Of a stretch of DNA of 64,000 nt, positions 17,120-25,553 are shown in pieces. Numbering within the stretch: the stretch's first letter is position 1; each line of letters opens with the position of its first letter. Made by a program: the position numbers and the translations under genes. This DNA comes from Streptomyces sp. NBC_01571 (lineage in GTDB: Bacteria; Actinomycetota; Actinomycetes; Streptomycetales; Streptomycetaceae): NCBI RefSeq assembly GCF_026339875.1, contig NZ_JAPEPZ010000001.1, forward strand, positions 7,316,001 through 7,380,000, read 5' to 3'. The notes under the pieces are model-generated. The model did no database searches, was not told the origin of the DNA, and worked only from the letters and a program-made list of their open reading frames with translations.

Positions 17120-17896
17120 TCAGTGGTGCAGGATCTTCGACAGGAAGTCCTTCGCGCGGTCGCTGCGCGGGCTGCTGAAGAACTGGTCGGGCGCGGCCTG
17201 TTCGACGATGCGGCCGTCCGCCATGAAGACCACGCGGTTCGCGGCGGAGCGCGCGAAGCCCATCTCGTGGGTGACGACGACCATGGTCATGCCGTCGCGC
17301 GCGAGCTGCTGCATGACTTCCAGCACCTCGTTGATCATCTCCGGGTCGAGGGCCGACGTCGGCTCGTCGAAGAGCATGACCTTCGGGTCCATCGCCAGCG
17401 CCCGCGCGATGGCGACGCGTTGCTGCTGGCCGCCGGAGAGCTGTGCGGGGTACTTGTCGGCCTGAGTGCCCACGCCGACCCGGTCGAGCAGTGTCCGGGC
17501 CTTCTCCTCGGCCTGCTTCTTGTCCGCCTTGCGGACCTTGATCTGCCCGAGCATCACGTTCTCGAGCACCGTCTTGTGCGCGAAGAGGTTGAAGGACTGG
17601 AAGACCATGCCCACGTCCGCGCGCAACCGGGCGAGCGCCTTGCCCTCCTCGGGCAGCGGCTTGCCGTCGATCGTGATGTCGCCCGAATCGATCGTCTCCA
17701 GGCGGTTGACGGTGCGGCACAGGGTGGACTTCCCGGACCCGGAGGGCCCGATGACCACGACGACCTCGCCACGGGCGATCGTCAGGTCGATGTCCTGGAG
17801 CACGTGCAACGCGCCGAAGTGCTTGTTGACGCTCTTCAGGACGACCAGGTCCTCGGTCGCGGCCACGTCATCCTTGGCCACCGATACTTCGGTCAT
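17120..17896 (-). CDS. gluA: Glutamate ABC transporter ATPase GluA
   Basis: This 258-residue ABC ATPase has Walker A GPSGSGKST, the Q-loop VFQSFNLFAH, signature LSGGQQQR, Walker B VMLFDEPTSALDPE and the switch histidine in VVVTHEMGFA. It energises uptake of glutamate through GluC/GluD. It is the first gene of the operon; 131 bp separate it from gluB. A promoter with tandem 11-bp repeats upstream is the likely target of the divergent regulator GluR. Confidence 0.95.
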   Translation of the reverse strand: MTEVSVAKDDVAATEDLVVLKSVNKHFGALHVLQDIDLTIARGEVVVVIGPSGSGKSTLCRTVNRLETIDSGDITIDGKPLPEEGKALARLRADVGMVFQSFNLFAHKTVLENVMLGQIKVRKADKKQAEEKARTLLDRVGVGTQADKYPAQLSGGQQQRVAIARALAMDPKVMLFDEPTSALDPEMINEVLEVMQQLARDGMTMVVVTHEMGFARSAANRVVFMADGRIVEQAAPDQFFSSPRSDRAKDFLSKILHH

Positions 17897-18319
17897 CGCT
17901 CTGGGGCTCCGTCCTCCTCGGTTTCGGTGGACAGTAGTGAGCCCGTGCGACCAGCGTCATTACATCTGAGGGGAACTTGAGCATCACGATCGGATAGCAA
18001 TCGGACACGTGTCGTAGCCGCGCGCGGACGCCGGGTGTGCGCCGGGTACGCGGCAGGGTACCGGCTGGGTAACGGAAGCCCTCCGCAACCGGAACCCTCT
18101 TGACGCCGTCCTTGTCCATCGGCGTGACTGCCAGGGGGCACGCACGTGTGCCCTGGTTGTACAAACTGAGACTGTTTGAAGTTGTACAAGTCGGGACCGT
18201 ACGCAGCTGTCCGGGCCGTGACCGCACGTACGAAGGACACGAACGAAAGAACCGTGCGAGCGAAGCACCGTACGAGCGAGGAACCGGGGCGGACGACCGA
18301 TGGACCGGAGGGGGCCGGA
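17897..18319. other. Divergent regulatory region between gluA and gluR
   Basis: This is 423 bp with no gene. Besides the gluA promoter it contains an imperfect inverted repeat at 18131-18156 (CCAGGG...CCCTGG) and two copies of the palindrome TTGTACAA at 18157-18164 and 18182-18189, 25 bp centre to centre. These would suit a dimeric repressor or autoregulation upstream of gluR. Confidence 0.55.
17959..18004 (-). promoter_or_regulatory. gluABCD promoter with tandem repeats (candidate GluR site)
   Basis: On the minus strand a -10-like TGTAAT (17964-17959) has no consensus -35. Instead two adjacent 11-bp direct repeats, CCGATTGCTAT and CCGATCGTGAT (8 of 11 identical), cover 18004-17983. OmpR-type response regulators such as GluR bind tandem half-sites one helical turn apart overlapping the -35 region. 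I infer this is the GluR activation site. Confidence 0.55.
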
Positions 18320-19006
18320 ATGAGACTGCTGCTCGTCGAGGACGACAACCACGTCGCCGCCGCCCTGTCCGCCGTGCTGGCGCGCCACGGCTTCGAGGTC
18401 ACACACGCCCGCAGCGGCGAGGAGGCTCTGCAGGCACTGGTCCCGGAGAGCGACGGTTTCGGTGTCGTCCTGCTCGACCTGGGCCTGCCCGACCAGGACG
18501 GCTACGAGGTCTGCGGCAAGATCCGCAAGCGCACCAGCACCCCGGTCATCATGGTCACGGCCCGCTCCGACGTACGCTCCCGCATCCACGGCCTCAACCT
18601 CGGCGCCGACGACTACGTGGTGAAGCCCTACGACACCGGGGAGCTGCTCGCCCGTATCCACGCCGTCAGCCGCCGCAGCGTCCACGACGAGACCGGGGCG
18701 GCCGGCGACGCCGCCCTGCGGCTCGGCCAGGTCCGCATCGAACTGCCCACCCGCCAGGTGAGCGTGGGCGGTTCGGTCGTCCAGTTGACCCGCAAGGAGT
18801 TCGACCTGCTCGCGCTGCTCGCCCAGCGGCCCGGCGTGGTCTTCCGCCGGGAACAGATCATCAGCGAGGTCTGGCGCACCAGTTGGGAGGGGACCGGGCG
18901 CACCCTGGAGGTGCACGTCGCGTCCCTGCGCTCCAAGCTGCGGATGCCGGCGCTGATCGAGACCGTGCGCGGTGTGGGGTACCGCCTCGTCGCCCCCACG
19001 TCGTAG
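18320..19006 (+). CDS. gluR: Response regulator GluR (OmpR family)
   Basis: This 228-residue protein has a receiver domain (acidic pocket EDD near residue 8, phosphoacceptor Asp in LLDLGLPDQDGYEV near residue 52, switch Thr in MVTARS, Lys in VVKPYD). It also has an OmpR-type winged helix ending TLEVHVASLRSKL...VRGVGYRL. The ATG at 18320 is preceded by GGAGGGGG. It is divergent from gluABCD and directly followed by its kinase. From memory, GluR-GluK of S. coelicolor senses external glutamate and activates gluABCD; position and family match. Confidence 0.88.
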   Translation: MRLLLVEDDNHVAAALSAVLARHGFEVTHARSGEEALQALVPESDGFGVVLLDLGLPDQDGYEVCGKIRKRTSTPVIMVTARSDVRSRIHGLNLGADDYVVKPYDTGELLARIHAVSRRSVHDETGAAGDAALRLGQVRIELPTRQVSVGGSVVQLTRKEFDLLALLAQRPGVVFRREQIISEVWRTSWEGTGRTLEVHVASLRSKLRMPALIETVRGVGYRLVAPTS

Positions 19007-19014
19007 CGTGCACC

Positions 19015-20421
19015 GTGCGCACCCGCCTGCTTCCCCTGCTCATCGTCCTGATGGCCGCCGTGCTGCTCGCGCTCGGCATCCCGCTCGCCGGGAGTGTCGC
19101 GGCCGCCGAGCAGCAGCGCGTGGTCGTCGACCGCATCGACGACACGGCACGCTTCGCCGCCCTCGCGCAGTTCGTCACCGACCAGCCGACGGGTCCCCGG
19201 GTGAGCGCCGTCGACGAGCGCCGGCAGACCCTGATCAAGGAACTCGCCGCGTACTACGACGTGTACGGCATCCGCACGGGCGTCTTCTACCGCAACCTCG
19301 CCGTCATGGCCAACGCGCCGGAGACCCTGTACCTGCCCGCGGAGGGCGAGGGCCGCGAGGCCTTCAACGAGGCGCTCCTCGGCCGCCGCAGCCACGACCC
19401 GGAGCAGGTCTGGCCCTGGCAGCGCCACCGGCTCGTCGTCGCGTCCCCGGTCATCCGGGACGGTGACGTCATCGCCGTCGTCGTCACCGACTCGCCCACC
19501 GGACAGATGCGTTCGAAGATCCTGCACGGCTGGCTGATCATCGGCGCGGGCGAGATCGCCGCGATGCTCCTCGCCCTCGGCGCGGCGCTGCGGCTGACCG
19601 GCTGGGTGCTCAGGCCGGTGCGCGTCCTCGACGCCACCACCCACGACATCGCGACCGGACGCCTGAAGTCCCGGGTGGCGCCCGCCGGCGGCCCGCCGGA
19701 ACTCAGGCGCCTGGCACGGTCGTTCAACGAGATGGCGGACAACGTCGAGGACGTCCTGGAGCAGCAGCGAGCCTTCGTCGCCGACGCCTCGCACCAACTG
19801 CGCAACCCCCTCTCGGCGTTGCTGCTGCGCATCGAGCTGCTCGCCCTCGAACTGCCGGAGGGCAACGAGGAGATCGCGTCCGTCCGCACCGAAGGCAAGC
19901 GGCTCGCCGAGGTCCTGGACGACCTGCTCGACCTCGCGCTCGCCGAGCACGCCGAGGCGGACCTGCGGCTCACCGACATCGGCGAGCTGACGGCCGAGCG
20001 CGTCGCCTCCTGGTCACCCCTCGCCGACAGCATGGGCGTACGGCTGACCGGTACCTGCCCGGCCACCACCGCCTGGGCCGACCCGGTCACGCTGTCCAGC
20101 GCCCTGGACGCGGTGATAGACAACGCCCTGAAATTCACGCCGGAGGGGGAGAGCGTCGAGGTGGAGGTCTTCTCGAACGGCGAGGTCTCGAAGGTCGTCG
20201 TCACCGATCGCGGGCCGGGCCTGAGCGACGAGGAACTCGTCCGCATCGGCGACCGCTTCTGGCGCAGCGCCGGGCACCAGAACATCAAGGGGTCGGGCCT
20301 CGGCCTGTCCATCTCGCGGGTCCTGCTCTCGGCCGGCGGCGGCTCCCTCTCGTACGCCCATCACGAGCCGCGCGGGCTGAAGGTGACGGTGACGGTGCCG
20401 AGGTCCGAACCGGCGTCCTGA
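19015..20421 (+). CDS. gluK: Sensor histidine kinase GluK
   Basis: This 468-residue membrane kinase has an N-terminal helix (residues 1-28), an extracellular sensor region of about 130 residues, a second helix near residue 170 and a HAMP segment (LRPVRVLDATTHDIATGRL). The H-box FVADASHQLRNPLSALLLRIE and an HATPase domain (DNALKF, DRGPGLSDEE, GSGLGLSI) follow. It begins with GTG 8 bp after the gluR stop, so the two are co-transcribed. It probably phosphorylates GluR in response to glutamate. Immediately after its stop lies a 33-bp tandem repeat. Confidence 0.88.
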   Translation: MRTRLLPLLIVLMAAVLLALGIPLAGSVAAAEQQRVVVDRIDDTARFAALAQFVTDQPTGPRVSAVDERRQTLIKELAAYYDVYGIRTGVFYRNLAVMANAPETLYLPAEGEGREAFNEALLGRRSHDPEQVWPWQRHRLVVASPVIRDGDVIAVVVTDSPTGQMRSKILHGWLIIGAGEIAAMLLALGAALRLTGWVLRPVRVLDATTHDIATGRLKSRVAPAGGPPELRRLARSFNEMADNVEDVLEQQRAFVADASHQLRNPLSALLLRIELLALELPEGNEEIASVRTEGKRLAEVLDDLLDLALAEHAEADLRLTDIGELTAERVASWSPLADSMGVRLTGTCPATTAWADPVTLSSALDAVIDNALKFTPEGESVEVEVFSNGEVSKVVVTDRGPGLSDEELVRIGDRFWRSAGHQNIKGSGLGLSISRVLLSAGGGSLSYAHHEPRGLKVTVTVPRSEPAS

Positions 20422-20504
20422 CATCCGTCGCGTCCCGGCGTTGCGGTGTTCTGACGCCCGTCGCGTTCCGGCGTTCCGGTGTTCTGACGCCCGTCGCGTT
20501 CCGG
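20419..20504. repeat. 33-bp tandem repeat, about 2.6 copies
   Basis: Units begin at 20419, 20452 and 20485, the third partial. They share GTCGCGT(T/C)CCGG and the spacing is exactly 33 bp. The first unit starts at the gluK stop codon, so the repeat arose by duplication of sequence at the gene's end. Nothing suggests coding. Confidence 0.85.
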
Positions 20505-20538
20505 CCGGATGTCCTGCCCCGGCCGGTGTCGTCGTGGC

Positions 20539-21537
20539 CTAGGGCTTGACCGAGCGGTAGTAGCGCCGGGCGCCCTCGTGCAGGGGGAGCGGGTCCGTGT
20601 AGATCGCCGTCCGCAGGTCCACCAGCTGGGCCGCGTGGACCTGGGAGCCGATGTGGTCCCGGCTGTTGATCACCGTACGCGTGAGCTCCTCCGTCAGCCG
20701 AGCGTCCGAGTCCTCCCGGGTGATCAGGAAGTTCGCCACCGCCAGCGTCTGCACGGAGGCGCCCTGCTGTGCCGCCGGATAGGCGTCGGCGGGCATCACG
20801 GCGGCCCGGTAGTAGCGGGAGGCGCCACCCTGCTCGTGCAGCTTCGCGACCAGGTCGCTGCCGATCGGCACCAGCCTGATGTCGAAGTTCTTCGAGAGCT
20901 CCTGGACGGCGCTGGTCGGCAGGCCGCCCGACCAGAAGAAGGCGTCGATCCTGTGCTGTTCGAGCAGGTCGGGCATGGTCCCGATGCCGTCGGAGAAGGG
21001 CGCGATGTCGTGCTTCGGATCGAGGCCGGCCGCCTGGAGCACATGGTCGGCTATCAGCCGTACCCCGGAGCCGTCCGGCCCCACGGCGACCTTCCTGCCC
21101 CGCAGGTCCGCCACCGACCGCACGGACGAGGCGCGCGGGACCACGAGGTGCACGTAGTCGTCATAGAGCCGCGCGCAGCCGCGCAACCGGCCGGCGCCCG
21201 GCCTGTTCTCCAGCAGGTACGTCTCCACGGCGTCGGCCGCCGCGATGGTGAAGTCGGCCTGGCCGGTGGCCACGCGGCGCACGTTCTCCTGCGAGCCGTC
21301 ACTGTTCTTCAGGCGTACGTCGAGGCGTGGCATGTCCTTGGCGATCGCGCTCTGCAGGAGCACACCGTACTTCTGGTAGACCCCCGTCGGTGTGCCCGTG
21401 CTGAAGGTGATCGACCCGCCCGGCGACTCCTCGCCCAGGGGCAGCAGCCACCAGAGCAGCAGCCCGAACACCACGAACGCGGCCGCCGAGCCGAACAGCG
21501 CGCGGGGCCTGCCGATGCGGGGAAGTGCCTGGAACAT
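20539..21537 (-). CDS. TAXI family TRAP-type solute-binding protein
   Basis: This 332-residue protein has an N-terminal membrane anchor or signal (residues 14-32). A TAXI-type binding domain follows: ITFSTGTPTGVYQKYG near residue 43, then RRVATGQADFTIAAADAV and LRGRKVAVGPDGSGVR, which are family signatures. Such proteins capture glutamate- or carboxylate-like ligands for TRAP transporters. No TRAP membrane subunit is encoded nearby; its location next to the gluRK system suggests an accessory sensor role, which is speculation. The start is the ATG at 21537. Confidence 0.85.
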   Translation of the reverse strand: MFQALPRIGRPRALFGSAAAFVVFGLLLWWLLPLGEESPGGSITFSTGTPTGVYQKYGVLLQSAIAKDMPRLDVRLKNSDGSQENVRRVATGQADFTIAAADAVETYLLENRPGAGRLRGCARLYDDYVHLVVPRASSVRSVADLRGRKVAVGPDGSGVRLIADHVLQAAGLDPKHDIAPFSDGIGTMPDLLEQHRIDAFFWSGGLPTSAVQELSKNFDIRLVPIGSDLVAKLHEQGGASRYYRAAVMPADAYPAAQQGASVQTLAVANFLITREDSDARLTEELTRTVINSRDHIGSQVHAAQLVDLRTAIYTDPLPLHEGARRYYRSVKP

Positions 21538-21665
21538 GCGCGCGATCCTGCCAGCCCGGGGACCCTCCTGGCCAGGGCGGGACGGACGAGGGCCGTGCAG
21601 CGGGACGGACGGGGGGCGGGGCAGGGACGGACGGGGGCGGTGCGGAGGGTCGGTAGGGTCGGACG

Positions 21666-22100
21666 ATGCAGTCCTCTTCCTCCGACTCCCCCTCCGTGGT
21701 CCCCTCGCCCGCCGCCCTGGTCCGCGCGTTCCACCTCGCCTTCGGCCTCGCCGCCCGCAGCACGCCGACGGAGGTCTCCCCGGCGCTCGCCGCCCACCGG
21801 GGTGAGCTGCTCGCCGAGGAGGCCGCCGAAGTGGCCGAGGTCTCGGTGACGGGTCCGCTGGACCGGCTGGCGCACGAGCTGGCCGACGTCGTCTACGTGG
21901 CGTACGGCACCGCACTCGTCCACGGCATCGACCTCGACGAGGTGATCGCCGAGGTCCACCGGTCCAACATGACGAAGCTGGGGCCGGACGGCCGTGTCGC
22001 CCGCCGAGCCGACGGCAAGGTCCTCAAGGGGGAGCACTACCGCGCGCCGGACGTGACGGCGGTGCTGCGCGGGCAGGGGTGGCGGGGCGCGGACACGTGA
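21666..22100 (+). CDS. MazG-like NTP pyrophosphohydrolase
   Basis: This 144-residue protein has an all-alpha NTP-PPase core: the metal-binding ELLAEEAAEVAEV helix near residue 49 and HELADVVYVAYG near residue 70. Members hydrolyse nucleoside triphosphates or dCTP-like substrates for pool cleaning; the substrate is not predictable. The ATG at 21666 lies seven nucleotides after TAGGGT, consistent with a leaderless mRNA. It is convergent with the antiporter gene downstream. Confidence 0.78.
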   Translation: MQSSSSDSPSVVPSPAALVRAFHLAFGLAARSTPTEVSPALAAHRGELLAEEAAEVAEVSVTGPLDRLAHELADVVYVAYGTALVHGIDLDEVIAEVHRSNMTKLGPDGRVARRADGKVLKGEHYRAPDVTAVLRGQGWRGADT

Positions 22101-22177
22101 GCCTTCCGGTGCTGGACCGGAAGTGTTCCTGCCCGGGACCGGATGCGTGCGCCTTCCGGCCCGGGACAGGACTTCGC

Positions 22178-23455
22178 TCAGTCCGGGACGGCCGTCCGCC
22201 GGCGTGCGTCGTCCTCCCGCTCCGCTTCGGCCTCCCGCGCCGTCCACTCCTCCGTCTCCGCGGGGCGCCCGCTGACGCCCGCGCGCCCGGGGCGGCCGGC
22301 GAACCGGGCGGTGAGGCGTGCCGCCAGCGGCTGCGTGTAGCGGGCGGTGAGCGGGCCGAGCACGACCAGGATCAGCACGTACGCCGTGGCCAGCGGGCCG
22401 AGTGACGGCTCGATGCCGGCGGTGACCGCGAGCCCGGCGATGACGATGGAGAACTCGCCGCGTGCGACCAGCGCACCGCCCGCCCGCCAACGGCCCTTGA
22501 CGGAGATGCCGGCCCGCCGCGCGGCCCAGTACCCGGTCGCGATCTTCGTCAGCGCCGTCACGGCGGCCAGCGCCAGCGCGGGCAGCAGCACGGGCGGAAT
22601 GCTCGCCGGGTCGGTGTGCAGTCCGAAGAAGACGAAGAAGATGGCCGCGAACAGGTCCCGCAGGGGGCTCAGCAGCGTGTGCGCCCCCTCCGCGACCTCC
22701 CCGGACAGAGCGATGCCCACCAGGAACGCGCCGACCGCGGCGGACACCTGGAGCTGCTGCGCGAGGCCCGCGACGAGGATCGTCAGGCCGAGCACGACCA
22801 GGAGCAGCTTCTCGGGGTCGTCGCTGGAGACGAAGCGGGAGATGACGCGGCCGTAGCGGACGGCCACGAACAGGACGAGTCCCGCGGCCCCCAGCGCGAT
22901 CGCCAGCGTCACGCTCCCGGCGGCCAGTCCCACCCCGGCCACCAGCGCGGTGACGATCGGCAGGTAGACCGCCATCGCCAGGTCCTCCAGGACCAGGATG
23001 CTCAGGATCACCGGAGTCTCCCGGTTGCCGACCCGCCCCAGGTCGCCGAGCACCTTGGCGATCACCCCGGACGACGAGATCCAGGTGACACCCGCCAGGA
23101 CCACGGCGGCCACCGGACCCCAGCCCAGCAGGAGCGCGGCGGCGGCGCCCGGCAGGGCGTTGAGCGTGCAGTCGACCAGACCTGACGGATAGTGGGCCTT
23201 GAGGTTCGAGACCAGATCGCTCGCCGTGTACTCCAGGCCGAGCATCAGCAGCAACAGGATGACGCCGATCTCGGCGCCGGTGGCGACGAACTCCTCGCTC
23301 GCGCCGAGCGGGAGCAGCCCGCCCTCACCGAAGGCGAGACCGGCCAGCAGATAGAGCGGGATGGGGGAGAACCGCAGCCGGGCCGCGGCACGGCCGAGCA
23401 GCCCGAGGCAGAGGATGATGGCGCCGAACTCGATCAGTAGAACCGCAGAGTGCAC
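22178..23455 (-). CDS. CPA2 family cation/proton antiporter (KefB/KhtU-like)
   Basis: This integral membrane protein of about 425 residues has around 12 helices and monovalent cation/proton antiporter-2 motifs: LAGLAFGEGGLLPLG near residue 40, a helix with ISSSGVIAKVLGDLG and an ion-binding-type ILVLEDLAMAVYLPI segment near residue 155. The C-terminal tail is highly charged and lacks the TrkA-N domain of KefB/C. The GTG at 23455 is used because it follows a GGGAG and lies just after the stop of the regulatory gene. With the upstream TrkA-C protein it resembles the KhtTU potassium/proton antiporter pair. Confidence 0.87.
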   Translation of the reverse strand: MHSAVLLIEFGAIILCLGLLGRAAARLRFSPIPLYLLAGLAFGEGGLLPLGASEEFVATGAEIGVILLLLMLGLEYTASDLVSNLKAHYPSGLVDCTLNALPGAAAALLLGWGPVAAVVLAGVTWISSSGVIAKVLGDLGRVGNRETPVILSILVLEDLAMAVYLPIVTALVAGVGLAAGSVTLAIALGAAGLVLFVAVRYGRVISRFVSSDDPEKLLLVVLGLTILVAGLAQQLQVSAAVGAFLVGIALSGEVAEGAHTLLSPLRDLFAAIFFVFFGLHTDPASIPPVLLPALALAAVTALTKIATGYWAARRAGISVKGRWRAGGALVARGEFSIVIAGLAVTAGIEPSLGPLATAYVLILVVLGPLTARYTQPLAARLTARFAGRPGRAGVSGRPAETEEWTAREAEAEREDDARRRTAVPD

Positions 23456-23459
23456 GCGC

Positions 23460-23945
23460 TCACTCCCGCCCGAGTATCGTCGCGGCGCCGTCGACGCCCT
23501 CACGGGTCCCGACGACGATCAGGGTGTCCCCGCCGGCCAGCCGGAAGTCCGGCGTGGGGGACGGGATCGCCTCGGCACGCCGCAGCACCGCCACGACGGA
23601 GGCGCCGGTCTCGGTCCGCATCCGGGTCTCGCCGAGCACCCGCCCGTTCCACCGCGACGTCGCGGCGATCTCGATGCGCTCGGCGATCAGCCCGAGGTCG
23701 GTGGTGTACAGCAGGCTCGGGCTGTGATGGGAAGGCTTCAGGGCGTTGATCAGCGAGGCCGCCTCACCGCTCGACAGCCGCAGCGACTGCGCGCAGGAGT
23801 CGGGGTCGTCGGCCTGGTACACGCTGACGGTGCGGGCGCCGTCGCGGTGCGCCACCACGGACAGGTGGCGCTGTTCACGGGTCACGAGGTCGTACTGCAC
23901 CCCGATACCCGGCAGTGGCGTCGCCCGCAGGCGTGGAGCCGACAT
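23460..23945 (-). CDS. TrkA-C domain regulatory subunit (KhtT-like) of the antiporter
   Basis: This 161-residue soluble protein has an N-terminal beta-rich domain followed by an RCK_C/TrkA-C ligand-binding domain (AEAIPSPTPDFRLAGGDTLIVVGTREGV, about residues 125-155). KhtT-type subunits gate a partner CPA2 antiporter in response to nucleotides or pH. Its stop is 4 bp before the antiporter start, so the two are co-translated. Confidence 0.85.
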   Translation of the reverse strand: MSAPRLRATPLPGIGVQYDLVTREQRHLSVVAHRDGARTVSVYQADDPDSCAQSLRLSSGEAASLINALKPSHHSPSLLYTTDLGLIAERIEIAATSRWNGRVLGETRMRTETGASVVAVLRRAEAIPSPTPDFRLAGGDTLIVVGTREGVDGAATILGRE

Positions 23946-24377
23946 GATTCTCCCCTTGCTCGTATCTCGTTGCTCGTCGTTCGTCGTGCTGGCTTCGTCG
24001 TGCTGGGTTCGGCGTACCGGTCTGGCTCGTCGTCGCGGCCGGACGCGTCGCGGCGGTGTGCGTCACACCCGTCCGCGTCGGGTCCCGGCCGCGACGAGGC
24101 CCCGCGTCGAGGCCGCCCGGCCGAGGGCGGTCGCGCCGGATCCGTCGCGCACGTCGGCACGATGCGGCCCGCGAAAAAGCCCACCCAAAACGGTCATGCT
24201 GCCATCTCGCCGTACCGTTGCGACATGGGTGCTGGCACGGATGGACGGGGCCGCCCGGCTGTTGCGAGGCTGTTGGGGGCGGTGGCACGGCCGCGGGTCG
24301 GGAAGGGCGGGGTGCCTGCCGCGGGGCGGGCGGAGGCAGCCGCGCGGAAGCCGGCCGGAAGGGACGGACAGAGGAAC
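23946..24377. other. Divergent intergenic region, no gene seen
   Basis: This is 432 bp between the KhtT-like gene and the NarL-type kinase. It is rich in CGTCGT/GCTGG short repeats at 23960-24020. It must contain the promoters of both divergent operons; no clear consensus is visible. Open frames across it are compositional shadows. Confidence 0.5.
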
Positions 24378-25553
24378 GTGTCGCTGTTCCGGCGGATCTT
24401 CCTGCTCAACGCCGCGGGTCTGACCGTGGCGACCGCCCTGCTGCTGGGTCCGGTCACCGTCTCGACGCCGATACTTCCCGGCGAGGCACTCGTCGTCGTG
24501 CTGGGGCTGGCGCTGATGCTCGTCCTCAACGCGGTCGTCCTGCGGATCGGCCTCGCCCCGCTGCAACGGCTGGGCCGGGCCATGGCCACCGCCGACCTCA
24601 CCCATCCCGGAACCCGGGCGCCCGTCACGGGCCCGGCCGAGGTGGCCGAACTGATCACCACGTACAACACGATGCTCGACCGGCTGGAGACCGAGCGCAC
24701 CACCAGTTCGGCCCGCGCGCTCTCCGCGCAGGAGGGCGAACGCCGGCGCGTCTCCCAGGAGCTCCATGACGAGGTGGGCCAGACCCTGACCGCCGTCCTG
24801 CTCCAGCTCAAGCGGGTCGCCGACCGGGTGCCCGGGGAGCTGTGGGAGGAGGTGAGCCAGGCGCAGGAGGCCACCCGTGGCAGCCTGGACGAGATCCGCC
24901 GGATCGCCCGCCGACTGCGCCCGGGTGTGCTGGAGGAGCTCGGACTGCACAGCGCGCTGCGCTCCCTCGCGGGCGAGTTCACCACACACGGGCTGTCCGT
25001 GACCCATCACCTCGACGCCGATCTGCCCCCGCTGAACGACGAGGCCGAACTCGTGGTCTACCGGGTGGCGCAGGAGGGGCTGACCAACACGGCCCGGCAC
25101 GCGGGCGCCGACCGCGCCGAACTCCGGCTGCGGCGTATCAGGGACGGCGTCGAACTCCTCGTACGGGACAACGGCAGGGGACCGGGCCGGGTGCGGGAGG
25201 GAGCGGGCATCACCGGGATGCGCGAGCGGGCGCTGCTGGTCGGCGCCGCGTTCTCACTGGGGGCGGCGCCCGAGCGGGGCACCGACGTACGGCTGCGGCT
25301 CACGACGACCGGCGGGCGGCCGCAGCCGCGACCGGGCGCCACCACCGACACCGCCACCGGCATCGACTCGGCTTCCGACACCGCCACCGGCATCGACTCG
25401 GCTTCCGTCACCGCCACCGGCATCGACTCGGCTTCCGTCACCGCCACCACCATCGACTCGGCTTCCGACACCGCCACCGGCATCGACTCGGCTTCCGTCA
25501 CCGCCACCACCATCGACACGGCTTCCGACACCGCTTCCGAGAGAGACCGATGA
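24378..25553 (+). CDS. NarL-family sensor histidine kinase with repeat tail
   Basis: This 391-residue membrane kinase has two N-terminal helices (residues 8-60), a HAMP-like linker, a HisKA_3 dimerisation domain with the phosphoacceptor His in SQELHDEVGQTLTAVLLQLKRV and an HATPase domain (DNGRGPGRVREGAGITGMRERA). The GTG at 24378 follows AGAGGAAC. The last 70 residues are six perfect-register copies of a 10-residue unit (TATGIDSASD/V) plus a short end, which lies outside the catalytic domains. It overlaps its response regulator by ATGA. The signal is unknown. Confidence 0.9.
   Translation: MSLFRRIFLLNAAGLTVATALLLGPVTVSTPILPGEALVVVLGLALMLVLNAVVLRIGLAPLQRLGRAMATADLTHPGTRAPVTGPAEVAELITTYNTMLDRLETERTTSSARALSAQEGERRRVSQELHDEVGQTLTAVLLQLKRVADRVPGELWEEVSQAQEATRGSLDEIRRIARRLRPGVLEELGLHSALRSLAGEFTTHGLSVTHHLDADLPPLNDEAELVVYRVAQEGLTNTARHAGADRAELRLRRIRDGVELLVRDNGRGPGRVREGAGITGMRERALLVGAAFSLGAAPERGTDVRLRLTTTGGRPQPRPGATTDTATGIDSASDTATGIDSASVTATGIDSASVTATTIDSASDTATGIDSASVTATTIDTASDTASERDR
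25350..25529 (+). repeat. Six tandem 30-bp in-frame repeats in the kinase gene
   Basis: The units begin at 25350, 25380, 25410, 25440, 25470 and 25500. Each encodes TATGIDSASD with variants T for G at position 4, T for S at position 7 and V for D at position 10. The 30-bp period keeps the frame, so copy number can vary without damaging the downstream overlap with the regulator gene. Confidence 0.95.
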
